Position numbers and translations under genes: made by a program. Below are positions 53,920 to 60,868 of a stretch of 64,000 bases of DNA, piece after piece. The notes under the pieces were generated by a model. The model made no database searches. It was given only the letters and a program-made list of their open reading frames with translations, and was not told the DNA's origin. Source of the stretch: Acidimicrobiales bacterium (GTDB lineage: Bacteria > Actinomycetota > Acidimicrobiia > Acidimicrobiales > CAIXPF01); NCBI GenBank assembly GCA_020846295.1, contig JADLEF010000319.1, positions 1 through 64,000 on the forward strand, given 5' to 3'. Positions within the stretch are counted from its first letter, which is position 1, and every line of letters begins with the position of its first letter.

Positions 53920-55551
53920 ATGGCCACCAGCGACCACCCTGCGCTGACCGTCTCGCACCGCGCCGCCGCCGAGGGGCCGCCGCTCGACGAGATCGCCCTC
54001 GGCGAGCTGTTGCGTCGCGTCGCCGCCGCGGCGCCCGACCGCACCGCGCTCCTCGACGGTCAGCCCGATCCCCGCCGTCGTCGCCGCTGGACCTACGCCG
54101 AGATGCTCGAGCAGGCCGAGGCCGTCGGTCGGGCCCTGGCGGCGCGCTTCGCCCCCGGCGAGCACGTGGCCATCTGGGCCCCCAACCGGCCGGAATGGGT
54201 GCTGTTCCAGTACGGCGCCGCCCTCGCCGGCCTGGTGCTCGTCACCGTGAACCCGGCCTACCGGGCCGAGGAGCTGCGCTACGTCCTGCGCCAGTCCCGC
54301 TCCGTCGGCATCATCCACGAGTCGACATACCGAGGGGTATCACTGACGGCACTGGTCGAGGAGGTACGGCCCGACCTGGAGGCGATGCGCGACGTGCTCT
54401 GCTTCGACGCCTGGGACGAGCTCGTCGCCGACGGGCGCGCCCGCCCGAACCAGGCCCTGCCCACCGTGGACCCGACGACGCCGTGCCAGATCCAGTACAC
54501 CTCGGGCACCACCGGGTTCGCCAAGGGCGCGCTGCTGCACCACCTCGGCGCGGTCAACGCCGCCCGCTACTCGGCCGAGCGGGCCGGCTTCGCCGAGGGC
54601 GACACCTGGGTCAACCCCATCCCGCTGTTCCACGTGGGCGGCGGCGTGCTCACCGGCGTCGGTGCGCTGTACCGGCACGGCTGCCACGTCGTGGTGCCCG
54701 CCTTCGACCCCGGCCTCGTGCTGGAACTGGTCGAGGCGGAGCGGGCCAGCCTGCTGCTGGCGGTGCCCACCATGCTGGTCGGTCTGCTCGAGCACCCCGA
54801 CCGCCCCACCCGGGACTGCTCCAGCCTGCGCACGGTGATGTCGGGTTCGACGGTGGTGCCCGCCGAGCTCGTCCGCCGCACCCGTTCGACGTGGGACTGC
54901 GAGTTCTCCATCCTGTTCGGCCAGACCGAGCTGCACGGCGTGCTGACCCAGACCCTGCCCACCGACGACGACGAGGACCAGGCCACCACCCTCGGCATCC
55001 CGCTGCCCCACGTCGAGGTGAAGATCGCCGACACCGCCACCGGCGCGCCCGTACCGATCGGCATGTCCGGCGAGATCTGCGCCCGTGGCTACCAGTCGAT
55101 GCTCGGCTACTTCGAGATGGCCGACGCCACCGCCGTCGCCCTCGATGCCGGCGGCTGGCTGCACACCGGCGACCTCGGCTCGATGGACGAGCGCGGCTAC
55201 CTGCGCATCACCGGCCGGCTGAAGGACCTCATCATCCGCGGCGGCGAGAACATCCACCCCCGGGAGATCGAGGACCTGCTCGCCGCGCATCCAGCGGTGG
55301 CCGAGGTGGCGGTCATCGGCGTGGCCGACCCGACGTGGGGCGAACAGGTCGGCGCCGTGCTGCGCGCCGCCGATCCGGCCGCGCCGCCCACCGCCGCCGA
55401 ACTGTTCGCGTACTGCCGCGAGCACCTCGCCCCGTTCAAGACCCCGAGGTTCTGGTACCTCGTCGAGGAGTTCCCGCTCACCCCGTCGGGCAAGATCCAG
55501 AAGTTCGTGCTGCGCGACACGCTCGACGCGCTGCGCCCGCTCGCCGGGTAG
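53920..55551 (+). CDS. AMP-forming acyl-CoA ligase
   Basis: This is an ANL-superfamily fatty-acid or carboxylic-acid-CoA ligase (543 aa). Motifs are [53 protein letters not shown] and the catalytic Lys in [13 protein letters not shown]. The ATG at 53920 follows GAGGAGG with a 10-nt spacer. A ketoacyl-synthase-like gene starts 9 bp after the stop, followed by amidohydrolase, thiolase-like and DUF35 genes, so the ligase probably primes a pathway run by that cluster. An exact ATACC-N4-GGTAT site lies at 54327-54340. Confidence 0.9.
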   Translation: MATSDHPALTVSHRAAAEGPPLDEIALGELLRRVAAAAPDRTALLDGQPDPRRRRRWTYAEMLEQAEAVGRALAARFAPGEHVAIWAPNRPEWVLFQYGAALAGLVLVTVNPAYRAEELRYVLRQSRSVGIIHESTYRGVSLTALVEEVRPDLEAMRDVLCFDAWDELVADGRARPNQALPTVDPTTPCQIQYTSGTTGFAKGALLHHLGAVNAARYSAERAGFAEGDTWVNPIPLFHVGGGVLTGVGALYRHGCHVVVPAFDPGLVLELVEAERASLLLAVPTMLVGLLEHPDRPTRDCSSLRTVMSGSTVVPAELVRRTRSTWDCEFSILFGQTELHGVLTQTLPTDDDEDQATTLGIPLPHVEVKIADTATGAPVPIGMSGEICARGYQSMLGYFEMADATAVALDAGGWLHTGDLGSMDERGYLRITGRLKDLIIRGGENIHPREIEDLLAAHPAVAEVAVIGVADPTWGEQVGAVLRAADPAAPPTAAELFAYCREHLAPFKTPRFWYLVEEFPLTPSGKIQKFVLRDTLDALRPLAG

Positions 55552-55554
55552 CGT
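55549..55554 (+). promoter_or_regulatory. Candidate -10 element overlapping the ligase stop codon
   Basis: TAGCGT includes the TAG stop of the ligase gene and lies 6 nt before the next ATG, suggesting a separate leaderless start for the ketoacyl-synthase-like gene. Confidence 0.35.
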
Positions 55555-55560
55555 CCGGCG

Positions 55561-56820
55561 ATGGAACCCGTGGCCATCACCGGCATCGGCATCATCTCCC
55601 CCATCGGCTCCGACTTCGAGACCTTCGGCCGAGCGTGCGCGGCGGGCACCATCGGCATCGGCCCGGCGCCGTACCAGGGCGAGCCCGGCGCCGAGCACGC
55701 CTGGGCGGCCCGGGTGACGGACTTCGATCCCGACCGGTCGATGGACGCCCGCGTCAAGGATGGCACCGCCCGCTTCGCCCAGTTCGCCCTCGCCGCCACC
55801 GCCCAGGCCATACAGGCCGCGTTCCCCGACGGCGAGGGCCTCGACCCCGACCGCACCGGCTGCGTGCACGGCACGTCCATGGCCGGCATCGACGTGCTCG
55901 CCGCGTCCCAGCACGGGCTGTCCACCGAGGGCCCCCACGCGGTGTCGCGCAAGCTGAACATCGCCGCCTGGCCGAACATGGCGGGCGGGCAGATCGCCCT
56001 GCGCTACGGCCTGCACGGCCCGCTCAGCACCATCTCCACCGCCTGCGCCAGCTCAGCCGACGCCATCGGCCTGGCCTGCTGGATGATCGAACGGGGCCGG
56101 GCCGACGCCATGGTGGCCGGCGGCAGCGACGCCGCCCTGCAACCGCTCACCTTCCACAGCCAGGCCGCCTACGGGATGCTCAAGGCGGTGGAGGATCCGC
56201 ACCAGGCCTCGCGCCCGTTCGACGTGGCCCGCAGCGGGATCGTGGAGGGCGAGGGCTCCGCCATGCTGGTGCTGGAACGGGGCGAGCGCGCCCTCGCCCG
56301 GGGTGCCACCATCCTGGGCTGGGTCCGGGGCTACGCCTCAGTGGCCGAGGCGTACCACCCCTCCTCGCCCGAACCGGACGGCACGTGGGAGAAACGGGTG
56401 ATGCGCCTGGCGCTGGCGGACGCCGGCCTCACCCCCGACGACATCGACGCCATCATGGCCCACGGCACCGCCACCCCGGTCGGCGACGCAGCCGAGGCCC
56501 GCGCCATCAACGAGGTGTTCGCCCGCCCGGCGGGCCGCGAGCTCGTCGCCGTGACCTCGGTCAAGGGCCACGTCGGCCACAGCGGCGGCGCGGCCAACGC
56601 GACCGCGCTCGTCGCCGGGCTGTGGGGTATGGCCAACGGCTGCCTGGTGCCCACCGCCGGCACCACCGAGCTGGATCCACTCGTGCAGTTCCGGGTTCCG
56701 CTCGGCGCGCCCCTGCCGCTCGACGTGCGCGCCCTGCTCATCAACGGGTTCGGGTTCGGGGGCCAGGACTCGTGCCTGGCCGTCACCCGGGAACGTGCCG
56801 CCGTGGGGAGCGCTTCGTAG
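55561..56820 (+). CDS. Beta-ketoacyl synthase (FabF/KAS-like)
   Basis: This is a condensing-enzyme fold protein of 419 aa. Catalytic Cys in STACASS, first His in AHGTATPVGD, second His in VKGHVGHSGGAAN and a terminal NGFGFGGQDSCL are in place. It opens VAITGIGIISPIGSDFETF. It is not accompanied by acyl-carrier protein or other fatty-acid-synthesis genes, but lies between a CoA ligase and an amidohydrolase; it may condense or cleave a CoA ester in a degradative or specialised pathway, which is inference. Confidence 0.88.
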   Translation: MEPVAITGIGIISPIGSDFETFGRACAAGTIGIGPAPYQGEPGAEHAWAARVTDFDPDRSMDARVKDGTARFAQFALAATAQAIQAAFPDGEGLDPDRTGCVHGTSMAGIDVLAASQHGLSTEGPHAVSRKLNIAAWPNMAGGQIALRYGLHGPLSTISTACASSADAIGLACWMIERGRADAMVAGGSDAALQPLTFHSQAAYGMLKAVEDPHQASRPFDVARSGIVEGEGSAMLVLERGERALARGATILGWVRGYASVAEAYHPSSPEPDGTWEKRVMRLALADAGLTPDDIDAIMAHGTATPVGDAAEARAINEVFARPAGRELVAVTSVKGHVGHSGGAANATALVAGLWGMANGCLVPTAGTTELDPLVQFRVPLGAPLPLDVRALLINGFGFGGQDSCLAVTRERAAVGSAS

Positions 56821-56879
56821 ACTGCGGGCCGCCGCGACGCCGGGGGCGACGCGACGATCTCGAGATGGGGGAACCAGCA

Positions 56880-58136
56880 ATGACCACGGTCATACCGGAG
56901 CCGAACGCGCCGAACGTGTGGAGGCTCGAGACCCCGGGCGCCCACGGTTGGCCGCGCTCGGCCCGCCCCGACGCAACGGACAAGTACTTCATGGTCTCCG
57001 CCGACGGCCACGTCCAGGAACCGTCGGACCTGTGGCGCACCCGCATGGCGCCCGAGTACCGGGACCGCCTACCGGGCGTCGTGGTGGACGCCAAGGGCGA
57101 CCAGTTCCAGAAGACGGAGGGCTTCCGGGCGACCAAGCTGCTCAACGTCGAGCTCGACGGCCACGAACTGCTGCGCAACAAGTCGGGGCGCACGCCCGAG
57201 GAGCGCATCAGCGACCTCGCCCTCGACGGCGTGGACGCCGAGATCCTCTTCCCCAACAAGGGCCTCACCATCTGGGCCACCCACGATCCGCTGTTCAGCC
57301 AGGCCATGTGCCGGGCGTGGAACGAGTGGGCGTGGGAGACCTTCGGGCCCTACAACGACCGGCTCGCGCCCCTGGCGTGCGTGAACACCGCCGACATGGC
57401 CGGCGCCATCGCCGAGATCCAGCGCTGCGCCGCGCTCGGCTTCCGCGGCCTGTGCCTGCCGTGCAAGCCGGTCTTCGGGCCGCCCAACCACGAGGACCCC
57501 AACTACAACCTGCGGGAGTTCGAGCCGCTGTGGGACTGCATCGAGGACGTCGACCTGCCCGTCACCTTCCACGTGTCCACCGGCCGTGACCCGCGCACCT
57601 CGCGCAGCCAGGGCGGCGCGGTGATCAACTACACCGTGCACTCGCTGGCCCCGACGATGGAGCCCCTGGTCAACATCTGCGCCTCCGGCGTCGCCGAGCG
57701 CCACCCCAAGCTGCGCTTCGGCTCCATCGAGGCGGGCATCGGCTGGGTGGCCTGGGCGCTCGAGGCGATGGACGAGGCGTACCGCAAGCACCACATGTGG
57801 GTGAAGCCCAAGCTCGAAGGGATGCCCAGCGACTACTTCCGCCGGCAGGGCTTCGCCTCCTTCCAGGAGGACAAGTCCGGCCTGGACCTCGCCCGCGAGC
57901 ACAACCTCGTCGACAACTTCCTGTGGGCCAACGACTTCCCCCACCACGAGGGCACCTGGCCGTACTCGGCGCAGGCCATCGAGCGCACCATGGGCCAGTT
58001 GAACGACGACGAGCGGGCCCGCATCCTCGGGCTCAACGCCGCCCGCCTGTTCCGCTTCCCCATCCCCGAGCGCTACCTCACCCAGCCCGACGCCGCCGCG
58101 GTCGCCGCGTCGATCGCCGCCGGGGGTGCCCGATGA
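56880..58136 (+). CDS. Amidohydrolase-2 family (ACMSD-like) metal hydrolase/decarboxylase
   Basis: This is a TIM-barrel protein of the amidohydrolase-2 family, which includes decarboxylases such as ACMSD and also ring-opening hydrolases. It shows MVSADGHVQEPSDLW (DxHxxE metal-type motif), EILFPNKGLTIWA, DLPVTFHVSTGRD, RFGSIEAGIGWVAWALEAMDEAY and a late Asp in NFLWANDFPHHEGTWPYS. It is 418 aa. GGGGGA lies upstream of the ATG at 56880. Its stop overlaps the thiolase-like gene as ATGA. The substrate is probably a CoA-pathway acid. Confidence 0.87.
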   Translation: MTTVIPEPNAPNVWRLETPGAHGWPRSARPDATDKYFMVSADGHVQEPSDLWRTRMAPEYRDRLPGVVVDAKGDQFQKTEGFRATKLLNVELDGHELLRNKSGRTPEERISDLALDGVDAEILFPNKGLTIWATHDPLFSQAMCRAWNEWAWETFGPYNDRLAPLACVNTADMAGAIAEIQRCAALGFRGLCLPCKPVFGPPNHEDPNYNLREFEPLWDCIEDVDLPVTFHVSTGRDPRTSRSQGGAVINYTVHSLAPTMEPLVNICASGVAERHPKLRFGSIEAGIGWVAWALEAMDEAYRKHHMWVKPKLEGMPSDYFRRQGFASFQEDKSGLDLAREHNLVDNFLWANDFPHHEGTWPYSAQAIERTMGQLNDDERARILGLNAARLFRFPIPERYLTQPDAAAVAASIAAGGAR

Positions 58137-59314
58137 GCGAGCGCACCCTGCGGGGCAAGGTCGCCGTGGTCGGCGTGGCCGAGACCCAGTACTACAAGTG
58201 GGGCCGCTCCCCCGATCCCGAGTTCAAGCTGGCCATCGAGGCGGTCATCAAGGCCTGCGCCGACGCCGGCATCGACCCCACCGACGTGGACGGGTTCTCC
58301 TCGTACTCCAACGATCGCAGCGACGCCTCCCGGCTGTCCGCTGCGCTGGGCTGCAAGCAGCTGTCCTTCGCCTCGATGCAGTGGGGCGGCGGAGGCGGCG
58401 GCGGCTCGGGCGCGGTGGCCAACGCCGCCGCCGCCATCGCCACCGGCCAGGCCGAGTGCGTGGTGGTGTTCCGAGCGCTCGCCCAGGGCCAGTTCGGCCG
58501 CTTCGGCCAAGGGCCGCGCAGCCGCATCGTGTCGGGCCCGGCCGCGCACACGCTGCCGTTCGGGCTGATGTCGGCCGCCCACCAGTTCGCCATGAAGTGC
58601 AACCGCTACCTGCACGACCACGGCGTCAGGCAGGAAGCGCTGCGGGCGATCTCGCTCGCCTCCTACGAACACGCGCAGCACAACCCCCGCGCCGTCATGC
58701 GGGGGCGCCCGCTCGACGAGGAGACCTACGACAACTCGCGCTGGATCGTCGAGCCGTTCCACCTCTTCGACTGCTGCCAGGAGAACGACGGCGCCGCGGC
58801 CATGGTGCTGGTGTCCGCCGATCGGGCCAAGGACTTCCCGCACAAGCCGGCCTACATCCTCGCCGCGGTGTCCGGCTCGCAGCACCGAGCCGGCGCGCCG
58901 GTCCACAATACCCCTGAGTATGCCTCGTCCAGCGTCACCACGGTGGCGCCGAGGCTGTACCGCATGGCGGGGCTCGGCCCGTCCGATGTCGACGTCCTGC
59001 AGAGCTACGAGAACTTCACCGGCGGCGTGCTCATGAGCATCGTCGAACACGGCTTCTGCCAGCCGGAGGAGATCAACGAGTTCTTCGTGAAGGAGAACCT
59101 GCTGGCGCCGAGCGGGAAGCTGCCGCTCAACACCAGCGGCGGCAACCTGGCGGAGTGCTACATGCACGGCCTCGGGCTCAACATCGAGGCGGTCCGTCAG
59201 ATCCGCGGCCAGTCCACCTGCCAGATCCCCGACGCGGACGTGGCCATGGTGTGCTCGGGGCCGATGGTGACCCCGGTCAGTTCCAGCATCTTCGGCAGCG
59301 AGGCCACCCTGTGA
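58133..59314 (+). CDS. Thiolase-fold protein (SCP2/Ltp2-like)
   Basis: This is a non-canonical thiolase-fold protein (393 aa). It opens KVAVVGVAETQYYKWG; the nucleophile-Cys region is a Gly-rich QWGGGGGGGSGAV without Cys, and the GHP-type His region reads NTSGGNLAECYMHGLG. In Ltp2-like aldolases, tyrosines do the chemistry, and the Tyr here may do so. The stop overlaps, as GTGA, a DUF35 gene; such pairs form two-protein complexes that cleave steroid side chains or related acyl-CoAs. An aldolase or acyl-transfer role is likely; the substrate is unknown. Confidence 0.82.
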   Translation: MSERTLRGKVAVVGVAETQYYKWGRSPDPEFKLAIEAVIKACADAGIDPTDVDGFSSYSNDRSDASRLSAALGCKQLSFASMQWGGGGGGGSGAVANAAAAIATGQAECVVVFRALAQGQFGRFGQGPRSRIVSGPAAHTLPFGLMSAAHQFAMKCNRYLHDHGVRQEALRAISLASYEHAQHNPRAVMRGRPLDEETYDNSRWIVEPFHLFDCCQENDGAAAMVLVSADRAKDFPHKPAYILAAVSGSQHRAGAPVHNTPEYASSSVTTVAPRLYRMAGLGPSDVDVLQSYENFTGGVLMSIVEHGFCQPEEINEFFVKENLLAPSGKLPLNTSGGNLAECYMHGLGLNIEAVRQIRGQSTCQIPDADVAMVCSGPMVTPVSSSIFGSEATL

Positions 59315-59775
59315 ACCCGACGTCCGCCAACCCACCCATCACCCCCTACCTGCTGCCCGGGTTGCCCAAGCCGGCCCCGGCCGGCGACGGCCTCGACCGC
59401 CCGTTCTGGGAGGGGCTCCAGCAGGAGCAGCTGGTGATCCAGCGGTGCAACGCCTGCCAGGGCTGGCAGTGGGGCCCCGAGTGGGTGTGCCACCGTTGCC
59501 GCAGCTTCGACCTGCGCTGGGAGGAGACGCCCGCCGAGGGCATCCTCTACAGCCACCAGCGGATCTGGCACCCGGTGCACCCGGCCCTGGCCGAGCAGGG
59601 CCCGTACATCGTCGCCCTGGTCCAGTTGCCGGCCGCGGACGACGTGCGCATCGTCGGCAACCTCATCGGCGACCCGCACCAGGAGCTGCGCATCGGCAGC
59701 CGGGTCCAGGGCGTCTTCGAGCACCACCCCGACGACGATCCCGCGCACACCCTGCTGCAGTGGGTGGTGGTCTAG
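59311..59775 (+). CDS. DUF35 OB-fold protein with zinc ribbon
   Basis: This is a small partner protein (154 aa) of thiolase-fold enzymes. A rubredoxin-like zinc ribbon with CNACQGWQWGPEWVCHRC is followed by an OB-fold region with GILYSHQRIWHPVHPALAEQGPYIVALVQLP and RIVGNLIGDP. It opens with a helix DRPFWEGLQQEQLVIQRC, typical of the family. The GTG start overlaps the thiolase stop as GTGA, so a tightly bound complex in fixed ratio is likely. Confidence 0.92.
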   Translation: MNPTSANPPITPYLLPGLPKPAPAGDGLDRPFWEGLQQEQLVIQRCNACQGWQWGPEWVCHRCRSFDLRWEETPAEGILYSHQRIWHPVHPALAEQGPYIVALVQLPAADDVRIVGNLIGDPHQELRIGSRVQGVFEHHPDDDPAHTLLQWVVV

Positions 59776-59820
59776 CCGCCTCGCGCCGCCCCCGGGCCCG
59801 GCCGGATCCGGGCTCGGGAG

Positions 59821-59952
59821 GCTGTTGTCGGATCTTTGCCGGCCACCGGTCGGACGCAGGCCACAACCCGCGCTCAACCAGTTGGACCCGGCACGCCAGG
59901 TCGAACCTGTGGCCAGGTGCGGGCCCAGACGTGCGAACGATCCGACGACAGC
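59821..59952. repeat. 132-bp element with nested inverted repeats
   Basis: Outer arms GCTGTTGTCGGATC (59821-59834) and GATCCGACGACAGC (59939-59952) pair with one wobble. Inside, GGCCACA (59859-59865) pairs with TGTGGCC (59908-59914), and GTTGGACC (59881-59888) pairs with GGTCGAAC (59899-59906) with one mismatch. It could be a structured RNA leader for the crotonase gene, or a small mobile element. No ORF explains it. Confidence 0.6.
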
Positions 59953-60034
59953 TCACCCCGGCTCGCCGGCGAGCGCACACCCGTCGGTACGGCCCGGACG
60001 GAGAGCACCCGGGCTGCGACCGATGCGCACCAAC

Positions 60035-60040
60035 TAGGGT
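60035..60040 (+). promoter_or_regulatory. Candidate -10 element of a leaderless promoter
   Basis: TAGGGT lies 7 nt before the ATG at 60048, and no ribosome-binding sequence is seen. If used, the nested repeat upstream would not be in the transcript. Confidence 0.4.
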
Positions 60041-60047
60041 CCGAGCC

Positions 60048-60803
60048 ATGAGCGACAAGGTCTCCGTCAGCATCGAGGGCGCGGTCCGTACCGTCACGTT
60101 GACCCGCCCGGAGAAGGGAAACGCCATGGACGCGGAGATGCTCCGCGCCCTGGAGGACGCCTTCGACCCGAACCCCGGGCCCGGTGACGCCGAGCGCGTG
60201 GCGGTCATCCGCGCCCAGGGCCGCGTGTTCTGCTCGGGGCTGGACCTGCGCGGGAGCCTGGGCAAGGAGCAGAACGTGGAGACGCTGTTCCACCGCGTCG
60301 AGACCTGGCCGCTGCCCGTCGTCGCCGTGGTCCAGGGTGCCGCCATCGCCGGGGGCAACGAACTGGCCCTGCACTGCGACATCGTCGTCGCCTCCGCCGA
60401 GGCCCGCTTCGGCATGTCCCTCGCCCAGGTCGGCCTGGCCCCCTCGTGGTTCCTGACCAAGAAGCTGCTCGAGGTGGGCGGCCCCGTCGCCACCCGCGAG
60501 ATCCTGCTGCTCGGCGACCCCATCCCCGCCGAGCGCATGGCGGCGCTCGGTCTCATCGCCCGCTGCGTCCCCGCCGACGAGCTCGAGGCCACCGCCACCA
60601 AGCTCGTCGACCGCCTGGTCCGCAACGCCCCCCTCTCCCTCAAAGCGATGAAGGCCACCATCAACCGGGAGATGCAGTTCCGCGACGGCATCGAACACGC
60701 CGACACCGATCAGCTGGTCCGAACCGCGCTCAAGAGCGCCGACGCCAAGGAAGGTGTCCGCGCCCGCATGGAGCGCCGCGACGCCACCTTCACCGGCGCC
60801 TGA
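60048..60803 (+). CDS. Enoyl-CoA hydratase/isomerase (crotonase) family protein
   Basis: This is a crotonase-fold protein of 251 aa that binds an acyl-CoA. It shows VRTVTLTRPEKGNAMDAEM, the oxyanion-hole segment FCSGLDLRG, GAAIAGGNELALHCDIVVASAEARFG and the trimer-type C-terminal helix APLSLKAMKATINREM. The first catalytic Glu (NELALHCD) is present; at the second the sequence reads SLAQVGLAP, with Ala where hydratases have Glu. It may thus be an isomerase, hydrolase or decarboxylase rather than a hydratase. It follows the DUF35 gene by 272 bp on the same strand. Confidence 0.87.
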   Translation: MSDKVSVSIEGAVRTVTLTRPEKGNAMDAEMLRALEDAFDPNPGPGDAERVAVIRAQGRVFCSGLDLRGSLGKEQNVETLFHRVETWPLPVVAVVQGAAIAGGNELALHCDIVVASAEARFGMSLAQVGLAPSWFLTKKLLEVGGPVATREILLLGDPIPAERMAALGLIARCVPADELEATATKLVDRLVRNAPLSLKAMKATINREMQFRDGIEHADTDQLVRTALKSADAKEGVRARMERRDATFTGA

Positions 60804-60809
60804 CCCGAC

Positions 60810-60832
60810 CGGGGCGGGCCCCGCAACTTTTC
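60810..60832 (+). terminator. Intrinsic-type terminator after the crotonase gene
   Basis: CGGGGC-GG-GCCCCG forms a short GC stem, followed closely by CAACTTTTCC. The T-run supports termination of the crotonase transcript. Confidence 0.6.
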
Positions 60833-60868
60833 CTCAAGGACGGCCCTCGTTCGCTCGACCATCCTCGG

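Noticed and set aside
54195-56879. Upstream part of the 1313-aa plus-strand ORF
   Set aside because: It overlaps the ligase and ketoacyl-synthase genes in another frame; the amidohydrolase begins at 56880 after a ribosome site.
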